Below, one piece after another: positions 54,423 through 62,253 of a stretch of DNA of 64,000 nt. Made by a program: the position numbers and the translations under genes. The first letter of the stretch is position 1. The number at the start of each line of letters is the position of its first letter. The DNA comes from Streptomyces antioxidans (GTDB taxonomy: Bacteria > Actinomycetota > Actinomycetes > Streptomycetales > Streptomycetaceae): the NCBI RefSeq assembly GCF_000968685.2, contig NZ_LAKD02000044.1, positions 59,408 through 123,407 of the forward strand, written 5' to 3'. The notes below the pieces were generated by a model. That model did no database searches and was not told the DNA's origin. It was given only the letters and a program-made list of their open reading frames with translations.

Positions 54423-55259
54423 GTGCAGGTGTACATCAGCGCTGACATGGAGGGCGTCACCGGGTTGGTGGGCGCACAGGACGTGCAGGCCGGCGGGCGG
54501 GACTACCCCCATGGCCGGGTCATGATGACCGAGGACGTGAACGCCGCCGTGCGCGGCGCGCTCGCGGCCGGTGCCACGCGGGTTCTGGTGAATGACGCCC
54601 ACAGCACCATGCGGAACCTGCTCGCGGATCAGACCCACCCCGAGGCGGAGCTGGTCAGGGGCAAGCCCAAGCGGATGGGCATGCTCGAAGGACTGGACGG
54701 TGACTTCGGCGCGGTGCTGTGCGTCGGCTACCACTCGCGTGCCGGTGCCCTGGGCGTGCTCAGCCACAGCTACATGGGGCACGAGATCGAGGACATGTGG
54801 TTGGACGACCGGCCCATGGGAGAGATCGGATTCGCCCATGCCACGGCCGCCGCACTGGGGGTGCCCGTGGTGATGCTCTCCGGTGACGACGCGGCCTGCG
54901 ACGAGATGACGGCCTGGGACGCCCGGGTGGTCACGGCCCCCGTCAAGTACGCCACGGATCGGTTCAGCGCTCGGCTGAGGCCCGCGGCCGAAGCGCGCAA
55001 GGCGATCGAGGAGGCCGCCGCCGAGGGAGTGCGCCGTGCCGACTCCCGCTCTCGGCCGCCCCGTACGGAAGCCGCCGCGACCTTGGCTGTGCGGTGGCAG
55101 TCGGCCACCGTGGCCAGCCAACTCGAGGCGATCCCCGGAGTCGGCCTGCGCGACTCGCGCACCGTAGAGGTGGCCGGGGCCGTTCCTCAGCTCTACCGGC
55201 TCTTCGGTGTGTTCATGCGCGTGGCGACGGCACTCACCGACCAGCAGCCGTACTGCTGA
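54423..55259 (+). CDS. M55 family metallopeptidase (DppA-type D-aminopeptidase)
   Basis: 278 residues from a GTG. YISADMEGVTG at the N-terminus carries the Asp and Glu zinc ligands; VLVNDAHSTMRNL and VGYHSRAG add Asp-His and His residues, and LSHSYMGHEIEDM follows. M55 enzymes are decameric dizinc aminopeptidases, in Bacillus acting on D-Ala-peptides from cell-wall turnover. There is no signal peptide. It appears to be an addition between nudC and mrx1 relative to mycobacteria (from memory). Confidence 0.9.
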   Translation: MQVYISADMEGVTGLVGAQDVQAGGRDYPHGRVMMTEDVNAAVRGALAAGATRVLVNDAHSTMRNLLADQTHPEAELVRGKPKRMGMLEGLDGDFGAVLCVGYHSRAGALGVLSHSYMGHEIEDMWLDDRPMGEIGFAHATAAALGVPVVMLSGDDAACDEMTAWDARVVTAPVKYATDRFSARLRPAAEARKAIEEAAAEGVRRADSRSRPPRTEAAATLAVRWQSATVASQLEAIPGVGLRDSRTVEVAGAVPQLYRLFGVFMRVATALTDQQPYC

Positions 55260-55273
55260 GCTGCCGTACGGCG

Positions 55274-55311
55274 ACGAGACCCGCGCCCGTGGTTCTCGGG
55301 CGGGGTCTCGT
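55274..55311. terminator. hairpin terminator between convergent genes
   Basis: ACGAGACC (55274-55281) pairs with GGTCTCGT (55304-55311), extended internally by GCCCG/CGGGC. It separates the M55 peptidase and mycoredoxin genes and can serve both. Confidence 0.6.
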
Positions 55312-55326
55312 GCACCGACTCTCCGG

Positions 55327-55584
55327 TCAGACGCCCAGCGCCTGCTTCACCTGGGCGAGGCTCGGGTTGGTCATGACGACCTCAGGACCACCGTTGGAGG
55401 AAATTACCTGAACGGTGGGCACCGTCTGGTTGCCACCGTTCGCCTTCTCGACGAAGGCCGCGGACTCCGGGTCATGTTCGATGTTGATCTCGGTGTAGGC
55501 GATGCCCTCGCGGTCCATCTGCCCCTTCAGGCGTCGGCAGTAGCCGCACCAGGTGGTGCTGTACATCGTCACAGTGCCGGACAT
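55327..55584 (-). CDS. mrx1: mycoredoxin (glutaredoxin-like)
   Basis: 85 residues with the active site Cys13-Gly-Tyr-Cys16 (STTWCGYCRRL) and the cis-Pro loop TVPTVQV. Mycoredoxins reduce mycothiol mixed disulfides in actinobacteria, using mycothiol and its reductase. It matches Rv3198A next to uvrD2 (from memory). The promoter region has a perfect sigma-R consensus overlapping a 12-bp-arm palindrome (55618-55655), so expression should rise under disulfide stress. Confidence 0.93.
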   Translation of the reverse strand: MSGTVTMYSTTWCGYCRRLKGQMDREGIAYTEINIEHDPESAAFVEKANGGNQTVPTVQVISSNGGPEVVMTNPSLAQVKQALGV

Positions 55585-55617
55585 CGGTCTTCGCTCTCCT
55601 CGGGGCCGTGGTGGTCG

Positions 55618-55645
55618 GGCAGAAGGTGAACGCTCACCTTCTGCC
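55618..55645. repeat. 28-bp near-perfect palindrome (12-bp arms) over the mrx1 promoter
   Basis: GGCAGAAGGTGA (55618-55629) and TCACCTTCTGCC (55634-55645) are exact reverse complements separated by ACGC. The element covers the -10 and most of the spacer of the sigma-R promoter of mrx1. As DNA it could be an operator; as RNA a stable hairpin. Confidence 0.75.
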
Positions 55646-55655
55646 GGTCATTCCC
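55629..55655 (-). promoter_or_regulatory. mrx1: sigma-R promoter of mrx1
   Basis: On the minus strand GGGAAT (55655-55650), exactly 18 bp, then GTT (55631-55629): a perfect GGGAAT-N18-GTT. The -10 lies about 45 bp before the mrx1 ATG. Confidence 0.82.
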
Positions 55656-55731
55656 GGATTCATATGACCGGAAGACCACGGCTGTGGACAACCCGCATCG
55701 GGCGTCTCAGGGGACCTGGCAGCATGGCGGG

Positions 55732-58026
55732 GTGACTGCTGCAACGTCCTCCACTCTGTTCCCGCAGGGCGCCACGCCGGGTGCCTACGCGGCCACGCCG
55801 CGTGACGCCGACGCGGTGCTCGACGGGCTCGATCCCGAGCAGCGCGAGGTGGCCACGTCCCTGCACGGCGCCGTGTGCGTGCTGGCCGGGGCCGGCACCG
55901 GCAAGACCCGCGCCATCACCCACCGGATCGCCTATGGGGTGCGCGCGGGGATACTCCAGCCCGCCAGTGTGCTGGCCGTCACCTTCACCAACCGCGCGGC
56001 GGGGGAGATGCGCGGCCGGCTGCGGCAGCTGGGCGCGGGCGGGGTGCAGGCGCGCACCTTCCACTCGGCGGCCCTGCGCCAGCTGCAGTACTTCTGGCCC
56101 AAGGCGGTCGGCGGTGAGGTGCCGCGGCTGGTCGAGCGCAAGGTGCAGCTCGTGGCCGAGGCCGCGGCCCGCTGCCGGGTCCGGCTGGACCGCAATGAGC
56201 TGCGGGACGTGACCGGCGAGATCGAATGGTCGAAGGTCACCCAGACCGTGCCCGAGGACTATCCGGCCGTCGCCGCCAAGTCCGGCCGTGAGGCCCCCCG
56301 GGACGCCGCCGAGATCGGCCGGATCTACGCCACCTACGAGCAGTTGAAGCGCGACCGCGGCGTCATCGACTTCGAGGATGTGCTGCTCCTCACGGTCGGT
56401 GTGCTCCAGGAGCGGCCGGACATCGCCGATCAGGTGCGCCGTCAGTACCAGCACTTCGTGGTCGACGAGTACCAGGACGTCAGCCCGCTGCAGCAGCGGC
56501 TGCTGGACCTGTGGCTGGGCGAGCGGGACAGCCTGTGCGTGGTCGGCGACGCCAGCCAGACCATCTACTCCTTCACCGGCGCCACCCCCGACCATCTGCT
56601 GAACTTCCGCACCCGCCACCCCCGGGCCACCGTGGTCAAGCTGATCCGGGACTACCGCTCGACCCCCCAGGTGGTTCACCTGGCCAACGGGCTGCTGTCC
56701 CAGGCCCGCGGCCGGGCCGCCGAGCACCGGCTGGAGCTGATCTCCCAGCGGGAGGCGGGCCCCGACCCGGTCTACGCCGCCTATGCGGACGAGCCCGCCG
56801 AGGCCGAGGCCACCGCCCGCCGGATCCGGGAGCTGATCACCCCGGTCGAGCAGGGGGGAGGCGGGATCCCGGCGAGCCAGATCGCGGTCCTCTACCGGGT
56901 CAACGCCCAGTCGGAGCTCTATGAGCAGGCCCTGGCCGATGCCCAGGTGCCCTATCAGCTGCGCGGCGCCGAGCGGTTCTTCGAGCGGCCCGAGGTGCGC
57001 GAGGCGGGGCTGCTGCTGCGCGGCGCGGCCCGCGGGGGAAGCGCCGACCCGGCGCTGGCGGACGCGGACATCCCGTCCCAGGTGCGGGCCGTGCTGGGCA
57101 CCCGTGGCTGGACGCCCGAGCCGCCGACGGGCTCGGGCGCGGTGCGCGACCGCTGGGAGTCCCTGGCCGCCCTGGTGCGGCTCGCCGAGGACTTCGCGGC
57201 GAGCCGCCCCGGGGCCGTGCTCTCCGATCTGGTGGCGGAGCTCGACGAGCGGGCGGCGGCGCAGCACGCCCCGACCGTCGAGGGTGTGACTCTCGCCTCA
57301 CTCCATGCGGCCAAGGGCCTGGAATGGGACGCCGTCTTCCTGGTCGGCCTCACCGAGGGAATGATGCCGATCACCTACGCCAAGACGGAGCCGCAGATCG
57401 AGGAGGAGCGCCGGCTGCTCTATGTGGGGGTCACCCGCGCCCGGCGCCATCTGGCGCTGTCCTGGGCGCTCTCGCGGGCTCCTGGCGGCCGGGCCTCCCG
57501 CCGCCCCACCCGCTTTCTCAACGGGCTGCGGCCCGGCTCCCAGGCCATCGGTGCCCGCACCCCGGGCGGGGCCGGTGGGATCGAGCGCGGGGCGGCATCC
57601 CCAGGCGGGGGTGGCGGGGTGCGCAGGCGGCGCGGCCCGGTCCACTGCCGGGTCTGCGGCCGGGCGCTGACCGACGCGGGCGAGATGAAGCTGATGCGCT
57701 GCGAGGGCTGCCCGTCCGAGCTGGACGAGGCGCTGTATGAGCGGCTGCGCGACTGGCGGGCCGAGCAGGCGGGGCTGCTGGGGCAGCCGACGTACTGCGT
57801 GTTCACCGACAAGACACTGCTCGCGATCGCCGAGGCCGTTCCGGGAACCGAACCGGAGCTCGCCCGCATCTCCGGTGTGGGAAGGCGCAAGCTGGACCGG
57901 TTCGGGGCCGATGTTCTCGCGCTGTGCGCGGGCCGGGAACCGCCCTCCGCACTCGACGACGAGGGCGAAGGCGATGCCGGGGGAAGCCATTCGGGTGACC
58001 CTTGGCAAAACTCGACGGAAAAATAG
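55732..58026 (+). CDS. uvrD2: ATP-dependent DNA helicase UvrD2
   Basis: 764 residues from the GTG at 55732; CAGCAT ends 7 nt before it, so it may be leaderless (an ATG at 55684 would add 16 residues). LAGAGTGKTRAIT is Walker A, VVDEYQDVS motif II, VGDASQTIYSFTG motif III and VTLASLHAAKGLEWDAVFLV motif V. The tail has the tetracysteine CRVCG ... CEGCP (near 643-663) and a C-terminal HRDC domain (LAIAEAVPGTEPELARISGV), the layout of mycobacterial UvrD2. It is a 3'-5' repair/replication helicase. The stop codon lies inside the A-rich element of the wblC promoter. Confidence 0.93.
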   Translation: MTAATSSTLFPQGATPGAYAATPRDADAVLDGLDPEQREVATSLHGAVCVLAGAGTGKTRAITHRIAYGVRAGILQPASVLAVTFTNRAAGEMRGRLRQLGAGGVQARTFHSAALRQLQYFWPKAVGGEVPRLVERKVQLVAEAAARCRVRLDRNELRDVTGEIEWSKVTQTVPEDYPAVAAKSGREAPRDAAEIGRIYATYEQLKRDRGVIDFEDVLLLTVGVLQERPDIADQVRRQYQHFVVDEYQDVSPLQQRLLDLWLGERDSLCVVGDASQTIYSFTGATPDHLLNFRTRHPRATVVKLIRDYRSTPQVVHLANGLLSQARGRAAEHRLELISQREAGPDPVYAAYADEPAEAEATARRIRELITPVEQGGGGIPASQIAVLYRVNAQSELYEQALADAQVPYQLRGAERFFERPEVREAGLLLRGAARGGSADPALADADIPSQVRAVLGTRGWTPEPPTGSGAVRDRWESLAALVRLAEDFAASRPGAVLSDLVAELDERAAAQHAPTVEGVTLASLHAAKGLEWDAVFLVGLTEGMMPITYAKTEPQIEEERRLLYVGVTRARRHLALSWALSRAPGGRASRRPTRFLNGLRPGSQAIGARTPGGAGGIERGAASPGGGGGVRRRRGPVHCRVCGRALTDAGEMKLMRCEGCPSELDEALYERLRDWRAEQAGLLGQPTYCVFTDKTLLAIAEAVPGTEPELARISGVGRRKLDRFGADVLALCAGREPPSALDDEGEGDAGGSHSGDPWQNSTEK

Positions 58027-58057
58027 TTTGCGCGCGTGGAGGCCGTACCCATAGCCT
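58019..58057 (+). promoter_or_regulatory. wblC: wblC promoter with A-tract upstream of -35
   Basis: AAAAAT (58019-58024) lies just upstream of TTGCGC (58028-58033); 18 bp later TAGCCT (58052-58057) fits a -10. Known WhiB7-activated promoters have an A/T-rich element immediately before the -35, bound by the AT-hook, so autoactivation is expected. The start of transcription would be near 58064, about 490 bp before wblC. Confidence 0.6.
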
Positions 58058-58169
58058 TCCGAGCACGGAAGACAACGGCCCTTCCAGGAGCCGAGGATTC
58101 CGTGTTGTACTTGAACACCCGGACTGGTTTCGAACCGGTCCCTGAGACGCCGAGAGGAGGCGAAGACCA

Positions 58170-58436
58170 GTGATCACCTTTATCAACGCCATCAAAAAGG
58201 CCGATCGGCCGGTCGTCGCCACATGCCTGCTCGGCTCCGCGCTCCCTGGCACCGGTATGCCCGGCGCCAATGAAGCGCGTCTCAGCGAGCGACCGGTCCA
58301 GGCACCTGCGGTAGCAGCAGCGGCACAGGCGAACGCCTATGCCTTCGTGGCCAATGGTGCCGAATCCCGGACGACGCAGCAGCACCACACGATGTGGGCC
58401 TTCCGCAGGCTCGAACCCTGGAGTTATCCAGCCTGA
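58170..58436 (+). CDS. upstream ORF in the wblC leader (88 aa)
   Basis: A GTG with GAGAGGAGG 9 nt upstream opens an 88-codon frame starting MITFINAIKKADRPVVATCL and ending WAFRRLEPWSYPA. It lies wholly in the predicted wblC leader, ending 25 bp before the attenuator hairpin. No domain is recognised. Mycobacterial whiB7 has a translated upstream ORF that controls termination according to ribosome state, so this frame is probably the regulatory counterpart; an independent protein function is possible but not supported. Confidence 0.55.
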   Translation: MITFINAIKKADRPVVATCLLGSALPGTGMPGANEARLSERPVQAPAVAAAAQANAYAFVANGAESRTTQQHHTMWAFRRLEPWSYPA

Positions 58437-58448
58437 TCCAGGATCAGG
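58432..58448 (+). repeat. 17-bp palindrome at the uORF stop
   Basis: CCTGATCC (58432-58439) and GGATCAGG (58441-58448) are exact reverse complements around one A. It contains the upstream ORF stop codon (TGA, 58434-58436) and precedes the attenuator. A ribosome at the stop would block it, so it may be the switching element. Confidence 0.55.
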
Positions 58449-58461
58449 TCGGCACCTTCCA

Positions 58462-58498
58462 GGGCCGCGGAACCCACACCGGGATCCGCGGCCCTTTT
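58462..58498 (+). terminator. intrinsic terminator/attenuator in the wblC leader
   Basis: GGGCCGCGG (58462-58470) pairs with CCGCGGCCC (58486-58494); the loop adds an A-T and a CCC/GGG pair. TTTT (58495-58498) follows directly, then GATTT. A real U-tract is rare in this genome. It sits between the upstream ORF and wblC, the position of the whiB7 attenuator in mycobacteria. Confidence 0.8.
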
Positions 58499-58551
58499 GA
58501 TTTGCCAGAGCCCGGCCACCAGCCGGACCAAAGAGACGAGGAACACACACC

Positions 58552-58914
58552 GTGCAACTCAACGCACACGCCCCGTCCGCATCGACCGACCTGAACCGCC
58601 CGCCTGACTCCTCGGAGGACTCCTTGACCCCGCTCACCGCCCTCACCGAACTCGATGAGGCCATCGAGAACCTGGGTGTAGCCGTTCCGTGCCGCTCGTA
58701 CGACCCGGAGGTCTTCTTCGCCGAGTCCCCGGCCGACGTCGAGTACGCCAAGTCGCTGTGTCAGACCTGTCCGCTGCGGGAGGCATGCCTCGCCGGCGCC
58801 AAGGACCGCCGTGAGCCCTGGGGCGTCTGGGGCGGCGAGCTCTTCGTCCAGGGCGTGGTGGTTGCCCGCAAGCGGCCGCGTGGTCGCCCGCGGAAGAACC
58901 CGGTCGCGGCATGA
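58552..58914 (+). CDS. wblC: WhiB7/WblC transcription factor
   Basis: 120 residues from a GTG. The [4Fe-4S] ligands are Cys47, Cys70, Cys73 and Cys79 (CQTCPLREAC); the turn is GVWGG (91-95) in EPWGVWGGE; and the C-terminal AT-hook is RGRPRK (110-115), which identifies the WhiB7/WblC class. With the principal sigma factor it activates intrinsic antibiotic-resistance genes upon translation inhibition. Expression should be controlled by the leader with upstream ORF and attenuator, and by autoactivation. Neighbour uvrD2 is the conserved partner. Confidence 0.95.
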   Translation: MQLNAHAPSASTDLNRPPDSSEDSLTPLTALTELDEAIENLGVAVPCRSYDPEVFFAESPADVEYAKSLCQTCPLREACLAGAKDRREPWGVWGGELFVQGVVVARKRPRGRPRKNPVAA

Positions 58915-59222
58915 GCACCATCGGCACCATCGATCGCCCAGCGACGCACGACCCCATGAAGCAGGTTCCGACGATGACCCCACCGGTCTCCGAAACCCCC
59001 GCACCCGATACTTCCGGTGCGCCCGAGGCGCGCCAGAACAGGACCCGAGAGATGCAACTCATGCAAGAAGCGCTGGCGCGTGCGCATATGCACGACCGGC
59101 TGCACGAGGCCGAGTCCGAACGGCAGGCCGTTCGACTCGCCGCCGCCCGCCGGATGCAGCGGCGTGCGGAGCGTGCCTCGCTCCGCGCCCGCCGCGCCCT
59201 GGCGATGGCGGTCATGCAGTGA
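58911..59222 (+). CDS. small coiled-coil protein coupled to wblC (103 aa)
   Basis: 103 residues; the ATG overlaps the wblC stop (ATGA). The first 40 residues are Thr/Pro-rich; 45-103 form a long basic amphipathic helix rich in Arg, Ala and Met (EMQLMQEALARAHMHDRLHE, then RRMQRRAERASLRARRALAM). It has no known domain. Translational coupling makes it part of the wblC response, possibly as a partner or modulator of WblC. This is inference from position. Confidence 0.7.
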   Translation: MSTIGTIDRPATHDPMKQVPTMTPPVSETPAPDTSGAPEARQNRTREMQLMQEALARAHMHDRLHEAESERQAVRLAAARRMQRRAERASLRARRALAMAVMQ

Positions 59223-59326
59223 CCACAGCAGTCATGCGGTGACCGCGATGTGCGGCACCGGCCAGAGGCGGAGCTGACACCACCACCCAACGACGGGTCC
59301 TACGCCGACCCATCGCGTGACCACCG

Positions 59327-59353
59327 GGGGCCGGTCCGATTCGGACCGGCCCC
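59327..59353. terminator. 12-bp hairpin between convergent genes
   Basis: GGGGCCGGTCCG (59327-59338) pairs with CGGACCGGCCCC (59342-59353) around ATT. It lies between the wblC-coupled gene and the convergent AarF gene and probably terminates both. Confidence 0.75.
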
Positions 59354-59371
59354 TCGGCTATCCCGGGGCCC

Positions 59372-60760
59372 CTAGACCTCTGAGCTCAGGCCGAGGTCTT
59401 CGACGTCATCCTCGGACTCCGGCTCCGCGGCGAAGCCGGGCACCCATGCCTCGAGCTCATCCCGCATCCGCACCGTGGCGCCCAGCTGGCACAGCACCCC
59501 GATGGTGCTCAGCGTCACCCGGTGGATCAGCAGATAGGCGGGCGGCAGATTCAGCTGGTTGCCCAGCTCATAGACGGGGGACTGACGGTCGGCCATCCGC
59601 GCCGCCTGGCTGCGCAGCCACTGCCGGTCGAAGACAAACGCGTCGACCTGGGCCGGTTCGAGCATCGGCAGCAGGAAGTCCAGCAGATCATCCGGGTCGA
59701 GCTCGATCGTCGGCTTGACGAACCCCTCCCCGCGCATCAGGTCATAGACCCCCGTGGCGTCGCCCTCGAGCGCCATGCGCAGCGCGATGCCGATGGGCTC
59801 CGGAAGCCCTCCCGGGAGCCGGTCCACCGAACCGAAGTCCAGCACGCCCAGCCTCCACTGGTCCGGCGGCCCGTCCGGGGCGCCACCGGTCAGCAGCCGG
59901 AAGTTCCCCGGATGGGGATCGGCGTGCAGCAGCCCGGTGCGCGATGCCCCCGAGAAGAGGAAGCGGGCCAGCAACTGCCCGGCGCGGTCCCGCTCCTCCT
60001 GTGTGCCGTCGGCTATCACCTCGGAGAGCGGCACCCCCTCCAGCCATTCGGTGATCAGTATCTGGTCGCTCTGGTGCACCACCTCGGGCACCACGATCTC
60101 GGTGTCCTGTGCGTACTCCTCTGCGTGGGCCCGCTGGGAGGCCGCCTCCAGCTCATAGTCCAGCTCCTCGGCGACCCGCTCGCGCAACTCCGCGATCAGC
60201 GGCTTGACGTCCAGCCCCGGCACCAGCGGCCCCAGCACCCGAGCGAACCTGCTCAGTTGGTTGAGGTCGGACAGCAGCGCCTCGCCCGCCCCGGGATACT
60301 GCACCTTGACCGCCACCGTGCGCCCGTCGTGCCAGACCGCCCGGTGCACCTGCCCGATCGAGGCCGCCGCCGCGGGCTTGTCCTCGAACTCCTGGAACAG
60401 CTCGGGCCAGTCCGGGCCCAGACGCTCCTCCAGCGCCGCGTGGACCGTGCGGCTGGGCATGGGAGGGGCGGCTTCCTGGAGCTTGGTCAGGGCCGCCCGA
60501 TAGGGCCTGGCGATCTCCTCGGGCAGCGCCGACTCGAAGACCGACATGGCCTGTCCGAGCTTCATGGCCCCGCCCTTGAGCTCGCCGAGGACCTTGAACA
60601 TCTGCTCCGCGGTGCGCTGCTGCACCTCTCGCGCGACGATCTCCGCCGGCCGTCCCCCTATCCGCTTCCCGAGCCCCCATGTGGCGCGCCCCGCGAATCC
60701 CAAGGGCAGCGCCGCCAGTTTGGCGGTACGGGTGATCGCCTTGCGCGGCAGATCGGTCAT
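59372..60760 (-). CDS. ABC1/AarF/UbiB family atypical kinase
   Basis: 462 residues from an ATG with GGAGGGG upstream. KGGAMKLGQAMSVFES is the KxGQ signature of the family, AAASIGQVHRA its Ala-rich loop, TVAVKVQYPG the Lys strand, LHADPHPGNF the catalytic-loop equivalent and LGVLDFGSVD the metal-binding DFG. These atypical kinases/ATPases act with isoprenoid lipids such as quinones. From memory Rv3197, divergent from whiB7, is the orthologue and has been tied to macrolide tolerance. It follows the ThiF-like gene by 74 bp and is probably cotranscribed. Confidence 0.92.
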   Translation of the reverse strand: MTDLPRKAITRTAKLAALPLGFAGRATWGLGKRIGGRPAEIVAREVQQRTAEQMFKVLGELKGGAMKLGQAMSVFESALPEEIARPYRAALTKLQEAAPPMPSRTVHAALEERLGPDWPELFQEFEDKPAAAASIGQVHRAVWHDGRTVAVKVQYPGAGEALLSDLNQLSRFARVLGPLVPGLDVKPLIAELRERVAEELDYELEAASQRAHAEEYAQDTEIVVPEVVHQSDQILITEWLEGVPLSEVIADGTQEERDRAGQLLARFLFSGASRTGLLHADPHPGNFRLLTGGAPDGPPDQWRLGVLDFGSVDRLPGGLPEPIGIALRMALEGDATGVYDLMRGEGFVKPTIELDPDDLLDFLLPMLEPAQVDAFVFDRQWLRSQAARMADRQSPVYELGNQLNLPPAYLLIHRVTLSTIGVLCQLGATVRMRDELEAWVPGFAAEPESEDDVEDLGLSSEV

Positions 60761-60834
60761 GCGCCCCTCCAACTACAGCCGTGCCATCCGGGAAGGTGGC
60801 CCCCGGGCCCCCGTGCCCACTCCGCGGACGTGGG

Positions 60835-62049
60835 TCACCCGGACATTGTCGCGTGTGGTGCCTCTGTGGCCGAGGCATATACGGCATCCTCCTCCCCGGC
60901 CGCTCCGCAGCCGCATTCGGGATGTGCTTCGATCGGGCGCGCCTCCCAGATGAGCGAGGGAAGCGCCAGCTCCCACCGGACACCCGCGCCTCCGGAGGGG
61001 CGGCCATCGAGAAAGGCCAGCGCCTGGACCGCGGTGAGCCCGGCCACGACCATCGCCAGTGCCGTGTCACAGGCCGGGGCGGTGCGCCGACGGCCGGACC
61101 GCCACTGCGCGAGCATCCGTGGCCAGACGGGCTCCCGCTCGGCACGGCCCGCCGAGGCGCAGCCCACGCAGGGCGTGATCCCCGGCACCACCAGCGGGCC
61201 CACCACCCCCGTGGCCTCGATGACTCCCGCGTAGAGATGGGGTGTGCCGGAGGAGAGCAGCGGCCGGGTCTGCTCGGGATCCGGTGCGTACGCCGCGAGG
61301 CCGTCACGCGGGGCGATCACCACCAGCGCCAGCCCGGGCTCGGCCGAGGCGGTCCGCTCGCTCGAGGGGGAGGTGCGCTCTCCCGAAGGGATCCGCCCTC
61401 CTGAAGTGCCCTTCTCCCGCGAAGGGGCCCGCTCTGCCGCAGGGGTCCGCCGCCGCGTCGACCGGCGGGGGAGCGGAGCTGGCGCGGCCTGGCGCACCAT
61501 GCGCCGCGCCGCCAGATCCCGGCGCTCCCCGATCTGCTCGCCCGACAGCCCGCCGGGAGCCACATCCCAGGGCTCGACACAGCCCCCGTCCACCACATCG
61601 ACCCGGCCGATCCCCGAGCCCGACAGGGCGGCCGCGACCGCCGCCCCGACCCGGCCGGCACCCCGCACCTGAACCCGCATCGCCCGCCGCGCGGCGAGCA
61701 GCCGCGCCGCCGCTCCGGGCTCGGGATGCAGCACCGACAGCGACCCCGCGTCCGGCCGCAGCCGGTCCAGGACCGCCGCGGGCTCGCCGCCGTCCCTCGG
61801 CTCGTCCAGCAGACCGGCCGCCGCCAGCCGGTCCACCAGTGCGTCGGCCCGCCCCTCCGGCAGCCCGATGGCGCGGGCCTCCCGCCGCAGCAGCGGCAGA
61901 CCGCGGGTGCCGTCCAGCAGCTCCAGAAAGCTGCCCGTGGCCGTGTCCACCGGCCCCATCACCACCGCATGCGCCCGGGCCACCCCGAACTGCACCGTGT
62001 CCCGGCTCCGCCAGCCGCGCCGCAGCGCGGGCTTGAGCATCGGATGCAT
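60835..62049 (-). CDS. ThiF/E1-like protein with degenerate adenylation site
   Basis: 404 residues from an ATG with GGGGGG 6 nt upstream. Residues 1-110 resemble the winged-helix leader-binding half of cyclodehydratase C proteins (TOMM/RiPP enzymes). MRVQVRGAGRVGAAVAAALS and IGRVDVVDGGCVEPWDVAPG form the Rossmann ATP loop, but the usual NLQRQ arginine motif is replaced by DVAPGG. An Arg/Ser-rich insert follows near 190-240. Cysteines CVGC and CGCG near the end can bind zinc. No RiPP precursor or cyclodehydratase partner is visible. It lies with the AarF gene. Confidence 0.75.
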   Translation of the reverse strand: MHPMLKPALRRGWRSRDTVQFGVARAHAVVMGPVDTATGSFLELLDGTRGLPLLRREARAIGLPEGRADALVDRLAAAGLLDEPRDGGEPAAVLDRLRPDAGSLSVLHPEPGAAARLLAARRAMRVQVRGAGRVGAAVAAALSGSGIGRVDVVDGGCVEPWDVAPGGLSGEQIGERRDLAARRMVRQAAPAPLPRRSTRRRTPAAERAPSREKGTSGGRIPSGERTSPSSERTASAEPGLALVVIAPRDGLAAYAPDPEQTRPLLSSGTPHLYAGVIEATGVVGPLVVPGITPCVGCASAGRAEREPVWPRMLAQWRSGRRRTAPACDTALAMVVAGLTAVQALAFLDGRPSGGAGVRWELALPSLIWEARPIEAHPECGCGAAGEEDAVYASATEAPHATMSG

Positions 62050-62253
62050 CGCCGTCCCCCCGTCTGATGTGTTCTCGGTCGAACCGCCTTCAGCATGCGG
62101 GGAGGCGCCAGAACCCCGCAGCGCGTTATCCACAGGCGGTGGAAAAAGTCGTACGAACGCCGGCCGTACAAGCCGTGCACACCGTGGAGTGGTTCGGTCG
62201 GCAACCATTGGCGGGGCGGGACTTCCCCGGCTGCCAGCGGGTAACGTCGGGGC

